This document shows positions 33,211-42,285 of a DNA stretch of 64,000 nucleotides, piece by piece. Within the stretch, counting starts at the first letter, position 1; every line of letters begins with the position of its first letter. A program made the translations under genes and the position numbers. The DNA lies in assembly GCA_910588555.1 (NCBI GenBank), contig CAJUPC010000001.1, forward strand, positions 1-64,000, read 5' to 3'. Source of the DNA: Candidatus Gastranaerophilales bacterium. GTDB taxonomy: Bacteria; Cyanobacteriota; Vampirovibrionia; Gastranaerophilales; Gastranaerophilaceae. The notes beneath the pieces are model-generated. The model ran no database searches. It worked only from the letters and a program-made list of their open reading frames with translations, and was not told the DNA's origin.

Positions 33211-35510
33211 TGGCAAAAACAGCAGAGAAAAAAGAAAAATCGTTGGTTATAGTTGAGTCTCCCGCAAAATCTAAAACTATTAGAAAAATTTTGGGCGACA
33301 GTTTTCAGATTGAAGCAAGTTTCGGTCATGTCAGAAATTTATTGACAAAAGACCCATCGACTCAAAATTTGGGATTTGAAATTGAAAACCATTTTATGCC
33401 TAAATTTGAGGTTATTCCCGGCAAACAGCAGGTTGTAAAAAAACTCAACGATATGGCAAAAAAAGTTGACAAAATCTACCTTGCTTCCGACCCTGACCGT
33501 GAGGGAGAAGCTATTGCATGGCATGTTCGTCAGATTTTAAAAGTGCCTGATGAGAAGATTTTGCGTATTGTGTTTAACGAAATTACTCCAAAAGCCGTAA
33601 AACATTCCGTTGCCAATCCGCGCGGAATTGACATGGATATGGTTCAGGCACAGCAAACAAGACAAATTTTGGACAAACTTGTAGGCTATAAATTGTCGCC
33701 TGTTCTTTGGAAACAAATAGGTAACAGAAACCTGTCTGCCGGGCGTGTTCAATCCGTTGCACTCCGTATGATTTGTGAACGCGAAGAAGAAATCGAAGCA
33801 TTCATACCGCAAGAATACTGGTCAATCCACACGGATTTGGAAAAAGACGGAAAAGTATTTGAAGCAGAACTCTCAAAAATTAAAGACAAACCGGTTGAAA
33901 AAACTATTAAAAATCAAGAAGAAGCGCAAAAAATAGTTGACTATTTGCAAACTCCCGACAGAGAATTTGAAGTAGCAAAAGTTACTAAAAAAACAATGAA
34001 GCGCAAGCCTACTGCCCCTTTTATAACTTCAACCTTACAAAGGGCGGCTTCATCAAAACTCGGTTTTGGTGTTCAAAAAACAATGCAGGTTGCGCAAAAA
34101 TTATACGAAGGTATGGAAATTGACGGAACTCCGGTCGGTTTGATTACCTATATGAGAACTGACAGTGTTCGTGTTTCTGATGATGCGCAAGCAATGGCAA
34201 AAGATTTTATTCTCGGAAATTACGGTGAAAAATACTATCCCGAAACTCCGAATATTTACACAAAAGGTAAACAAAATGTACAAGACGCGCACGAAGCTAT
34301 AAGACCATCATATCCCGAACGTACGCCTGAAAGTATTAAACAGTATCTTGATAATGACCAATACCGTTTGTATAAGCTTATTTGGGATAAGTTTATGTCA
34401 TCTCAAATGTCAAATGCCGAAGTTGCTAATAAATCTTTAGAAATTAAAGCAGGAGATTATACTTTAAAAGCAGGCACAAGCAAAGTTACTTTTGACGGTT
34501 TCTTGAAGTTATATAATGATGCTGACGAACAGGAAAAAGACGCGGACGCTAAAATTCCTGATTTGGAAAAAGGTGACAAGGTTAATTGTAAAAAAGTTAC
34601 ACCGAAACAGCACTTTACGCAGCCGCCGCCAAGATATAATGAAGCGTCGCTTGTTAAAGCTTTAGAAGAACACGGTATCGGACGTCCGTCTACTTATGCA
34701 ACAATTATTACGGTAATTCAAACACGTAAATATGTTGAAAAGAAAGACAAGGCGCTTCATCCGACACTTCTTGGCCGAACTGTTTCAAAACAGCTTGTGG
34801 CACAGTTTGCAGATATTATGGACTATAAATTTACTGCAGGCATGGAAACAAAATTAGACCAGATTGCTGAAAAAAAACTTATTTGGAATGATGTTTTGCA
34901 GGAATTCTATGACCCGTTTATTATTGAAGTTAATAAAGCTCTTCAAACAGGTGAACGCGTAAGAATTGAAAGTAAAATTAAATGTCCGAACTGCGGCAAG
35001 CCTATGGTTTTGAGAACAAGCAAATTTGGAACTCAGTTTTTAGGCTGTTCGGGTTATCCTGATTGTAAAACCGTAATGTCTCTAAACGCATTATCAGAAG
35101 AAACTGAGGACGAAGCTGAAAATAAAGAACCCGAAGTTTGCGAAGAAAAATGTGAAAAATGCGGCTCTGATATGGTTTTCAAAATGGGGCCTTACGGCAA
35201 ATATATGGAATGCACAAATGAAGATTGCAAACATAGAAAACCGTTTAGAAAATCGACAGGAGTAAAATGCCCAAAATGCGGTCAGGGAATGATTGTTGAA
35301 AGAAAATCAAAACGCGGAACGGTATTTTATGGATGTGATAAATATCCGGATTGCGATTTTACATTGTGGAATGAGCCTACAGGTGAAGAATGTCCGGAAT
35401 GCAAATCCTTGCTTGTCAAAAAAGTATTGAAAAAAGGTACGGTAATTACCTGCTCAAACATGAAATGCGGGTATAAAAAAGAGGTAGAAGAGTCTGAAGT
35501 TGTTGAATAA
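33210..35510 (+). CDS. topA: DNA topoisomerase I
   Basis: 766 residues. Toprim domain (LVIVESPAKSKTIRKIL about 12-28, YLASDPDREGEAIAWH about 90-105), and catalytic tyrosine in the YMRTDSVRVS region (about 312). The C-terminal tail has several CxxC zinc ribbons, clearly at CPNCGKPMVL, CEKCGSDMVF, CPKCGQGMIV and CPECKSLLVK. It relaxes negative supercoils. dprA-topA order is common in bacteria. It is followed by a palindromic repeat and aroE. Confidence 0.97.
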   Translation: MAKTAEKKEKSLVIVESPAKSKTIRKILGDSFQIEASFGHVRNLLTKDPSTQNLGFEIENHFMPKFEVIPGKQQVVKKLNDMAKKVDKIYLASDPDREGEAIAWHVRQILKVPDEKILRIVFNEITPKAVKHSVANPRGIDMDMVQAQQTRQILDKLVGYKLSPVLWKQIGNRNLSAGRVQSVALRMICEREEEIEAFIPQEYWSIHTDLEKDGKVFEAELSKIKDKPVEKTIKNQEEAQKIVDYLQTPDREFEVAKVTKKTMKRKPTAPFITSTLQRAASSKLGFGVQKTMQVAQKLYEGMEIDGTPVGLITYMRTDSVRVSDDAQAMAKDFILGNYGEKYYPETPNIYTKGKQNVQDAHEAIRPSYPERTPESIKQYLDNDQYRLYKLIWDKFMSSQMSNAEVANKSLEIKAGDYTLKAGTSKVTFDGFLKLYNDADEQEKDADAKIPDLEKGDKVNCKKVTPKQHFTQPPPRYNEASLVKALEEHGIGRPSTYATIITVIQTRKYVEKKDKALHPTLLGRTVSKQLVAQFADIMDYKFTAGMETKLDQIAEKKLIWNDVLQEFYDPFIIEVNKALQTGERVRIESKIKCPNCGKPMVLRTSKFGTQFLGCSGYPDCKTVMSLNALSEETEDEAENKEPEVCEEKCEKCGSDMVFKMGPYGKYMECTNEDCKHRKPFRKSTGVKCPKCGQGMIVERKSKRGTVFYGCDKYPDCDFTLWNEPTGEECPECKSLLVKKVLKKGTVITCSNMKCGYKKEVEESEVVE

Positions 35511-35513
35511 TGC

Positions 35514-35583
35514 GTCATTGCGAGTTTGACTCGCAATCGCAGAGTCGCAGCAATTATGCGATACCGGAGTCCGGTATGACGGA
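35514..35583. repeat. Intergenic palindromic repeat between topA and aroE
   Basis: Two hairpins in tandem: ATTGCGAG-TTTGA-CTCGCAAT and ATACCGGA-G-TCCGGTAT, joined by GCAGAGTCGCAGCAATTATGC. The CGTCATTGCGAG and CCGGTATGACGG wording, richer in GC than its surroundings, is typical of dispersed intergenic repeats in bacterial genomes. No other copy was seen in this window. Confidence 0.6.
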
Positions 35584-35603
35584 AGAAAGTATAGGAGTAA
35601 AAA

Positions 35604-36674
35604 ATGAACCCTGAGCTTATGGAACGTTTTCTTGCAAAGAAAGCTAAAAAATTAGGAATTTCTGTAGAAGAATTAAAAACTCAGAACGCTTCTGCTGCTG
35701 AAAAGTCTTATGAACCTTTGCCGTCACAGCCTGAAAAGGTTGAAGTGCCGTCATATGTTTTCGGGCCTGCTAAAATGGAAGATGTAAAACCTGTTGAAGC
35801 ACCTGTTGAAATTACAGATAACCGCGAAAATAAGTTTGCGTTGATTGGTTATCCTTTAGGGCATTCATTGTCAAAAATTATTCATGAAGCGGCTTTTAAA
35901 AGTTTGGGTATTGAAGCGGTTTACGAAATTTTGGAAACCCCGCCCGATGATTTGGTTGATAGAATTAAATTTTTGAAAACAAACGGCTTTAAAGGTTTTA
36001 ATGTAACAATACCTTTAAAACTTCCTGTGTCATTATTTGTTGATGAAGTTGACAAGTATGCGGATTTGGCGCGTGCGGTTAATACAGTTTATGTTGAAGC
36101 GGATAAGTCGTTAAAGGCATATAATACAGATGTAATCGGCTTTAAACGTGCAATTCCGTCGGATATTGATTTGCGTGGTAAAAAAGTTGCAATTCTTGGC
36201 ACAGGCGGAGCGGCACATGCGGCTTGTGTTGCATTGACAGAGTGCGGAGTAAAAGAGATTGCGTTTTTTACAAGAAATATTCCGAATTCTATTGAACTGA
36301 TGAATTATGTTAGACGTAAATTTCCGTCAATTGATTTTAATGTTTACCAAATTCAAAATATAAGAAGCTTGGAAGAGTATTCAATGCTTGTGAATACAAC
36401 GCCGATTGGAATGCTTGGAAAGGCAGGAGATATGTCTCCTGTTGAGCTTTCAGCGCTTCAAACATTAATGCATGACGCGCTTGTTTATGATGTTATTTAT
36501 AACCCTAAAAAAACGGTTTTGATAAAGAGTGCAGAAAAGCTTGGTTTAAGGACAATAACAGGGCTTGATATGCTTATTTATCAGGCAATTGCGGCACAAG
36601 AAATCTGGTTTGGCAGACAAATTGGTATTGATGTTTTTAAAGACATGAAAATCGCTGCACTTGAAAACTTATAA
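35604..36674 (+). CDS. aroE: Shikimate dehydrogenase with N-terminal extension
   Basis: 356 residues. The enzyme domain starts only near residue 75 (FALIGYPLGHSLSKIIHEAA), with NVTIPLK (about 134), the NADP-binding GTGGAAHAACVAL (about 198-210), and GLDMLIYQAIAAQE near the C-terminus. The first 70 residues are a charged helix (LAKKAKKLGISVEELK) and a Pro/Glu-rich linker not found in ordinary AroE. AroE reduces 3-dehydroshikimate to shikimate. The ATG follows AGGAGTAAAAA. Role of the extension unknown. Confidence 0.92.
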   Translation: MNPELMERFLAKKAKKLGISVEELKTQNASAAEKSYEPLPSQPEKVEVPSYVFGPAKMEDVKPVEAPVEITDNRENKFALIGYPLGHSLSKIIHEAAFKSLGIEAVYEILETPPDDLVDRIKFLKTNGFKGFNVTIPLKLPVSLFVDEVDKYADLARAVNTVYVEADKSLKAYNTDVIGFKRAIPSDIDLRGKKVAILGTGGAAHAACVALTECGVKEIAFFTRNIPNSIELMNYVRRKFPSIDFNVYQIQNIRSLEEYSMLVNTTPIGMLGKAGDMSPVELSALQTLMHDALVYDVIYNPKKTVLIKSAEKLGLRTITGLDMLIYQAIAAQEIWFGRQIGIDVFKDMKIAALENL

Positions 36675-36767
36675 GTTGTTAATTTTTGTTAAGATAAAAC
36701 AATACTAAAAAGCAATTATTTTATCTTTATATACTTTATATATACAGATAAGAGATTGAGGATAATT

Positions 36768-36827
36768 ATGGTACGTTTTATTCAGAACAATTTTATTGGA
36801 ATGCCGAATATGTTTATGACAAAATAA
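36768..36827 (+). other. Short upstream frame, probable frameshifted N-terminus of the next gene
   Basis: An ATG with a good site (GAGGATAATT) opens MVRFIQNNFIGMPNMFMTK and then stops. Removing one A from the AAAA run at 36820-36825 would fuse it in frame with the downstream ORF through NNCCHHHNNN and the ATG ATG at 36853. The downstream ATG has no ribosome site of its own. Confidence 0.5.
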
Positions 36828-36852
36828 CTGTTGTCATCATCATAATAATAAT

Positions 36853-37329
36853 ATGATGCATTCTACGTTCGGATATGGTTTTAAACAGCCGATGATGTTT
36901 GGCGGTTGTGTTCATAATCATCACAGTTGTAATGGCGGCGGAGGCGGTTCTGATGATGGTATTGGAAAAGCTATGCTCTGGGGTGCAGGACTTGGCGGTG
37001 CGGCAGCTTTGTTAATTGCTTTTAACAAACCTATCGGAAAATTCCTCGGTATGTGCGGAAAAGGCATTGGACAGGGTGCAACTTGGTTGTGGAATAAGGC
37101 ATTGAAACCCGCAGGACAAGCTATTGGAAAGGCTGCCTCATGGACTTGGAATAAAATTTTGAAGCCTGTCGGTAAAGGCATAGGTAATTTCTTTAAATCT
37201 ATTTGGAATGGCATAAAAGGAATATTTAAAAAGAAACCTAAAAATGTTGACGAAGTTAAGCCTAAAGAAGCTGAGGTTAAAAAGCCTGAAGTGACTAATT
37301 CAGCTGACAAAACAGCTGCAGCTGAATAG
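36853..37329 (+). CDS. Gly-rich membrane-active small protein, maybe frameshifted at 5' end
   Basis: 158 residues as it stands. The N-terminal part is rich in His, Cys, Met and Gly (FGGCVHNHHSC). A hydrophobic stretch follows (AMLWGAGLGGAAALLIAF, about 37-54). Then come amphipathic repeats WLWNKALKPAGQAIGK, WTWNKILKPVGKGIGN and IWNGIKGIFKKK, and a Lys/Glu-rich tail. No family recognised. If the upstream frame (36768) is joined, a CC-HHH segment is added, which suggests metal binding. Confidence 0.65.
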   Translation: MMHSTFGYGFKQPMMFGGCVHNHHSCNGGGGGSDDGIGKAMLWGAGLGGAAALLIAFNKPIGKFLGMCGKGIGQGATWLWNKALKPAGQAIGKAASWTWNKILKPVGKGIGNFFKSIWNGIKGIFKKKPKNVDEVKPKEAEVKKPEVTNSADKTAAAE

Positions 37330-37330
37330 A

Positions 37331-38560
37331 TTATTCATATCTTAATGCATCAATAGGATTGAGCAATGAAGCTTTATAAGCGGGGTAATACCCGAATAAA
37401 ACTCCTATTGCGCCTGAAAATCCGAGTGACAAAATTATTGAAAAACTTGATACGGATATAGTCATTCCGCCAAGAATTTCCATGGTTTTTGCTCCTGTGA
37501 CACCGATTAGAACTCCGATTAATCCGCCGATTATTGATAATAAAAATGATTCTATCAAAAATTGTATACGAATGTCAGAAGCTTTTGCACCTATTGCCAT
37601 ACGAATTCCGATTTCTTTTGTACGTTCGGTTACCGAAACGAGCATAATGTTCATAATGCCGATACCGCCTACAAGCAATGAAACTGAGGCAATTGCACCA
37701 AGCAGAAGTGACATTGTTTTTGCAGAAGATTTAATTGTTTCCTGCATTTCGGCTAAATTTCTTATTTGAAAATCATCTTCTTGATTTTTGCCGATGTGGT
37801 GACGCTTTCTAAGAATTTCGTTTATATCATTTTCAAGCTGTGTCATAACATCTGCATTCTGTGCCTGTACATTAATCATACTAACAGTTCCGGGGAATGC
37901 TGTTCCGAAAACTTTTTTTTGCGCGGTTGTAATCGGTATAAATACCAAATCATCCTGATCCATTCCCATTCCGCTCTGTCCTTTGATTTTTAAAGTTCCT
38001 ATAACTTTGAATGGAATATTTCCTACTCGGATAGTTTTTCCGATAGGGTCCATGTCCCCAAAAAGCTCGGTTGCGACTGTGTTTCCGATAATGGCAACTT
38101 TTGTTGTGTTTTTTATATCTTCGGGTATAAAATTTCTTCCGTCAGCAATTTCATAATTTCTTATGCTTAAGTAAGAGGCTGTTGTGCCTGCAACTGATGT
38201 TGCCCAGTTTTGGTTCCCGTAAGTAAGTTGTTTGGATTCTGAAGAATACGGCGCGACAGCTAAAACTCCCTGAGCATTGTTATTTATAGCTTCTGCGTCT
38301 TTAATTGTTAATGTCGGGCGGGTTCCCGAGCCCATTCTGACGCCGCCTGATGTAACAGAACCTGAACGTATCATTAATAAATTACTTCCCATTGCTTCCA
38401 TATCTTTGGCTATTTTTTGACTTGCGCCTGTTCCGACTGCAAGCATAATGATTACAGCGCTTACGCCGATAATTATACCTAAACTTGTGAGCATTGAGCG
38501 CATTTTATTTATTTTTAAAGATACTATTGCCATTTTTAATGTTGATTTAAAATCTATCAT
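37331..38560 (-). CDS. MacB-like ABC transporter permease (FtsX family)
   Basis: 409 residues: one N-terminal membrane helix (SLGIIIGVSAVIIMLAVG), a large periplasmic MacB_PCD domain (about 45-270) and a C-terminal FtsX domain with three helices (IASVSLLVGGIGIMNIMLVS about 289-308, ERTKEIGIRMAIGA). In E. coli permease and ATPase are one protein; here they are split, with a 4-base overlap. Works with the ATPase, the MacA-like adaptor and the TolC-like channel. Confidence 0.93.
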   Translation of the reverse strand: MIDFKSTLKMAIVSLKINKMRSMLTSLGIIIGVSAVIIMLAVGTGASQKIAKDMEAMGSNLLMIRSGSVTSGGVRMGSGTRPTLTIKDAEAINNNAQGVLAVAPYSSESKQLTYGNQNWATSVAGTTASYLSIRNYEIADGRNFIPEDIKNTTKVAIIGNTVATELFGDMDPIGKTIRVGNIPFKVIGTLKIKGQSGMGMDQDDLVFIPITTAQKKVFGTAFPGTVSMINVQAQNADVMTQLENDINEILRKRHHIGKNQEDDFQIRNLAEMQETIKSSAKTMSLLLGAIASVSLLVGGIGIMNIMLVSVTERTKEIGIRMAIGAKASDIRIQFLIESFLLSIIGGLIGVLIGVTGAKTMEILGGMTISVSSFSIILSLGFSGAIGVLFGYYPAYKASLLNPIDALRYE

Positions 38561-39252
38561 ATTTTAGCTTTCTTTTCATCAGAAATTATATTTCCGTCTT
38601 TGAACCTAACAACCCGTTGGCAATATTCTGCTATATCAGGTTCGTGGGTTACAAGAACTATTGTTTTGCCTGTTTCTCTGTTAAGGTTTACAAAAAATTC
38701 CATAACCTCAATACTTGTTTTTGTATCAAGATTTCCGGTGGGTTCATCTGCGAGTATCAAAGGCGGGTCATTGACAATTGCACGTGCAATTGCAACCCTT
38801 TGCTGCTGACCGCCCGACATTTGGTTAGGCATGTGGTCTTCACGTTTTGAAAGTCCGACAATTTCCAGTGCTTTTTTTGCAAGGACAATTCTTTCTTCTT
38901 CGGGAATTCCTTTATAAATCATAGGAAGTTCTACATTTTCAAGCGCAGATGTTCTGGAAATTAGATTAAAGCCTTGAAAAACAAATCCCATTTTTTCGTT
39001 TCTTACCCGTGCAAGATTGTCATTATCAAGTGAAAGCATATCAATTCCGTCAAGGAAATAACTTCCTGAATTAGGTTTGTCGAGAGTTCCGAGCATATTC
39101 ATAAAAGTTGATTTTCCCGAACCTGACGCTCCCATAATCGCTACAAACTCACCCTGTTCAATAGTAAGTGAAACGCAATTTAGGGCGTTGAAATAATCAT
39201 CGCCTGTTTGATAAGTTTTTATCGCGTCTTTAACTTCTATTAGTTTGTACAT
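38557..39252 (-). CDS. MacB-type ABC transporter ATPase
   Basis: 231 residues. Walker A GASGSGKSTFMNML (about 40-53), signature MSGGQQQRVAIARAI (about 142-156), Walker B LILADEPTGNLD and switch H in LVTHEPDIAEYC. Typical of the LolD/MacB ATPase group. Lies directly between the adaptor gene (gap 0) and the permease (overlap 4). Confidence 0.95.
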   Translation of the reverse strand: MYKLIEVKDAIKTYQTGDDYFNALNCVSLTIEQGEFVAIMGASGSGKSTFMNMLGTLDKPNSGSYFLDGIDMLSLDNDNLARVRNEKMGFVFQGFNLISRTSALENVELPMIYKGIPEEERIVLAKKALEIVGLSKREDHMPNQMSGGQQQRVAIARAIVNDPPLILADEPTGNLDTKTSIEVMEFFVNLNRETGKTIVLVTHEPDIAEYCQRVVRFKDGNIISDEKKAKI

Positions 39253-40434
39253 CTAAAACATCCTTGGTCCGCGGCGCATATTCTGTTTGTTTTTCGAATT
39301 TTTGCCGAGTATGCCTGTGATTACCTTATCGCCTTCTGCTATTTCTTTTGAATTAACCTCTGTTGAAGTATCATCGCTTGCACCTGCTTCAATGTCAATT
39401 CGTTTTGGTTTGTTTTTATCCAAAATCCATAGCCCTTGCGATTTGTATTTTTGTCCGTCAGTGTTAGGGGTGAATTTTAATGCAATATTGGGAACGCATA
39501 TTACATCTATACGTTCGTTTGTAATTATTGATACATTTGCAGTCATACCGGGTTTAAGTTTCAAATCTTCATTGTTTACATCAACAATTACAGTGTAGGT
39601 TACGACATTTGAAACAGTTGTCGGTGAAAGTCTTACCTGAGTAACTTTTCCGAAAAAATCGCTGTCGGGATAACCGTCAAGTGTATATTTAACGTCTTGT
39701 CCTTCCTTAACTTTTCCGATATCGGCTTCTGAGACACTCACTTCTATCTGCATTTTGGTTAAATCCTGTGCGATAGTGAATAATTCCGGTGCTTGAAAAC
39801 TTGCAGCAACAGGCTGTCCAAGGTCAATTTCTCTTGAAATTACGGTTCCGTCAACGGGTGCGATAATTTTTGTATAGCTCAAATTTGTTTGAGCGGTTCT
39901 CAAAGACGCTTGATACTGGTTTATTTGTGCCCTTGCAGCATTAATTTGTGCCAAATCAGATTTATATGTGCTGTATTTTTCGTCTAATTCACTTTTTGCA
40001 ACGAAGTTTTTGGCATAAAGAGTTTTGTATCTTTCATATTGTTTTTGGTCGTAATCCGCAATTGCTTGAAGTTTTGAAAGGTTTGCCGCGGCATTATTGA
40101 TTTGTGCCTGATTTTGCTGCACCTGTGCTTCAAAGTTTGCTGGGTCGATTTGTGCAAGAAGCTGACCTTTTTTAACCTCGGAGTTAAAGTCTACATAGAT
40201 TTCTTTTATTAGACCGGAAACCGTAGAACCTACAGAAACAGTATTTACAGGATTAATTGTGCCCGACGCTTCTACAAATTGTGTAATTGTACAGCGGTTA
40301 GCAGTTTCTGTTTTATATTTGATTTTTTTGCTGTTTGCCGTTGCAATTGCTCCGATTAGGATTAATGCTGTAATTATTGCGGCAATTACAATATATCTTT
40401 TTTTTATTTTCAAATCTTTTAATTTTTCAATCAT
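39253..40434 (-). CDS. MacA-like periplasmic adaptor (HlyD family)
   Basis: 393 residues with one N-terminal membrane helix (YIVIAAIITALILIGAIATA). The barrel-sandwich domain is split around a long helical hairpin (about 115-200, AQVQQNQAQINNAAANLSKL and so on); then beta-barrel and membrane-proximal domains. A basic RRGPR tail ends it. Bridges the inner membrane ABC pump to the outer channel. 2 bases from the TolC-like gene. Confidence 0.93.
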   Translation of the reverse strand: MIEKLKDLKIKKRYIVIAAIITALILIGAIATANSKKIKYKTETANRCTITQFVEASGTINPVNTVSVGSTVSGLIKEIYVDFNSEVKKGQLLAQIDPANFEAQVQQNQAQINNAAANLSKLQAIADYDQKQYERYKTLYAKNFVAKSELDEKYSTYKSDLAQINAARAQINQYQASLRTAQTNLSYTKIIAPVDGTVISREIDLGQPVAASFQAPELFTIAQDLTKMQIEVSVSEADIGKVKEGQDVKYTLDGYPDSDFFGKVTQVRLSPTTVSNVVTYTVIVDVNNEDLKLKPGMTANVSIITNERIDVICVPNIALKFTPNTDGQKYKSQGLWILDKNKPKRIDIEAGASDDTSTEVNSKEIAEGDKVITGILGKNSKNKQNMRRGPRMF

Positions 40435-40436
40435 TT

Positions 40437-41867
40437 TTAATCCTCAATTGTTGTTGTAATGCTTTGCGGCAGTGCGATTGCTTTTTCCAAATCCGCTCTT
40501 GCAACATTATACTTGTAAACCGTTTGAACGTAATTTACCTGCGCGTTATTGTAATTCACTTTTGCGTCTTGCAATTCTATGTAATCACCTAATCCGACAG
40601 CATATCTGCCGTCTGCAAGTTCAAAGTTTTCAAGTGTCTGTTTGACTTTTACGGCTAAAAGCGGGATTTGTTTTTCCAATTGAACCATATTTATATAAAG
40701 GTTCTGAACTTCAAAATAAATATCCTGTTTTGCAAGTTCAATGTCGTTTTCGGCCATATCTACCTGAATTTTTGCGTTATCAATTTTGTGTTTTTGACCT
40801 TTGATATTTACGGATGATGAAAAATTTAAACCTACATTAAATGAATTTGAATTATATTGGTCGCGATATCCGTATCCTGCCGAAGCGGCAAGTTCGGGTA
40901 GATATTCTCTTTTGGTGTATTTTAAGGCTTCTTTTACGGCTTTTAATGATGCGTCAAGTGACATTAAATCAGGGCGGTTTTTGTATGCAAGTTTGACCGC
41001 TTCATCAAAATTATATTTAAAAGGTTCAAATTTATAATTCTCAAGTACGTTAATTTTTTCTACATGTGAAGTTAAAAACGCATTTCCGATTTCATCAGGC
41101 GGTAAACTTAAATCAGGTTTATCGTCAATTTTTTCAAGATTTACGGGAGCATTGTTATTTTGAAAATTAAATGTTTCTGTGTTTTCAATTTCGTATTCGG
41201 GAGCAAAAGCCAGATACATTGAGTTGTTAAGTTTTACCAGCGCATTTTGATAAAGCTTTTCCGACTCTACAAGCGTAACTTTTGAATCGCTCAGATAAAC
41301 CTCTGCATTAACAAGGTCGATTTTAGATTTTATTCCTTCGTCAAAATAAGCCTTTGTGCGCTGGTAGTTGCGTTCGTTAATTTGAACATTAGCTCTGTTG
41401 ACGTCCATTGTCGCTTTTGCGGCAAGAACTCCGTAATAATTGGTTTTTACGGTAAAAATCGTATCAAGCACAATATCGTTGAAATTATATAATGCGGCAA
41501 TTCTGTCAAAATTATACATTCTGATATTTGCGTTTGTTTTGCCAAAATTCCAAATTAGTTGTTTAATATTAGCTTCTGCAGAATAAATGTTTGAATTTGA
41601 ATTCCGTCTGTCGGTTCTGTTTTCTGTTATATTATAACCGGTGCCGACTCCGAGGGTGGGGAAATATCCTGATTTAGCAACACCAAGATTGCCTTTTGCA
41701 AGTCCGTAATTGTATCTTGCTTTTTTTATCTGGGGGCTGTTTTGAAGCGCGAGTTGAATACAGTCGTTTATACCAAGCACACTTTGTTTTTCAATGCTGA
41801 TTTTTTCAACTGCAAAACACGAATTTACAGATAATAATAGAACTAAAATTAGAAAAGCTTTTCTCAT
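40437..41867 (-). CDS. TolC-like outer membrane efflux channel
   Basis: 476 residues with a signal peptide (MRKAFLILVLLLSVNSCFA). Two outer-membrane-efflux repeats (about 35-245 and 290-470) have the typical helix patterns ALQNSPQIKKARYNYGLAKG and AYKNRPDLMSLDASLKAVKE. First gene of the efflux operon. This channel itself demonstrates a diderm envelope. Confidence 0.93.
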   Translation of the reverse strand: MRKAFLILVLLLSVNSCFAVEKISIEKQSVLGINDCIQLALQNSPQIKKARYNYGLAKGNLGVAKSGYFPTLGVGTGYNITENRTDRRNSNSNIYSAEANIKQLIWNFGKTNANIRMYNFDRIAALYNFNDIVLDTIFTVKTNYYGVLAAKATMDVNRANVQINERNYQRTKAYFDEGIKSKIDLVNAEVYLSDSKVTLVESEKLYQNALVKLNNSMYLAFAPEYEIENTETFNFQNNNAPVNLEKIDDKPDLSLPPDEIGNAFLTSHVEKINVLENYKFEPFKYNFDEAVKLAYKNRPDLMSLDASLKAVKEALKYTKREYLPELAASAGYGYRDQYNSNSFNVGLNFSSSVNIKGQKHKIDNAKIQVDMAENDIELAKQDIYFEVQNLYINMVQLEKQIPLLAVKVKQTLENFELADGRYAVGLGDYIELQDAKVNYNNAQVNYVQTVYKYNVARADLEKAIALPQSITTTIED

Positions 41868-41911
41868 AATATTATAACGATTAAAGCATAATTTTTGTTC
41901 ATTTCAATCGT

Positions 41912-42166
41912 TTATGAGGGGGAAATTTTTTCGTTATCGACTTGCAATGTTATTATTTTTTGATGTAAGCTGTCTGCAAAATCTTTTGTCTTGTTAGCTT
42001 TTTGTCTGATTATATGGATTATGCTTTCTAAATAATAACATTCTTCAGAAGCCATCAAACTTTCATCAAAAGAGTTTTTTAAAGTTTTGGTAAGTCCGTC
42101 AAGCTCATCAAGTTTAATAGCGAGATGTCTGTATTTTTCAACTATACTGTCAAGTTGTGTTTGCAT
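41912..42166 (-). CDS. Small acidic helical protein paired with XRE regulator (second pair)
   Basis: 84 residues, helical, without signal peptide. LKNSFDESLMASEECYYLES (about 29-48) resembles LKNDFDET...DYIEL of the protein at 29373-29693. The ATG follows AGGAGAAAG. It is divergent from the XRE gene at 42286 and the two share a perfect 32-bp palindrome. Function unknown. Confidence 0.65.
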   Translation of the reverse strand: MQTQLDSIVEKYRHLAIKLDELDGLTKTLKNSFDESLMASEECYYLESIIHIIRQKANKTKDFADSLHQKIITLQVDNEKISPS

Positions 42167-42217
42167 ATTTCTTTCTCCTATTATAATGTAATTTTTTATA
42201 ATAATATGTTGTTATAA

Positions 42218-42249
42218 ATACTATTATATTTATATAAATATAATAGTAT
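42218..42249. promoter_or_regulatory. Perfect 32-bp palindrome between divergent genes
   Basis: The 16 bases 42218-42233 (starting ATACTATTATAT) are the exact reverse complement of 42234-42249 (ending ATAATAGTAT), with no spacer. It lies 52 bases before the small-protein start and 37 before the XRE start. The arms contain TATAAT-like boxes on both strands, so it could be a shared divergent promoter/operator. Confidence 0.7.
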
Positions 42250-42285
42250 GAGGAAATATTTTTTGCAACATTTAAAATAAAATAT

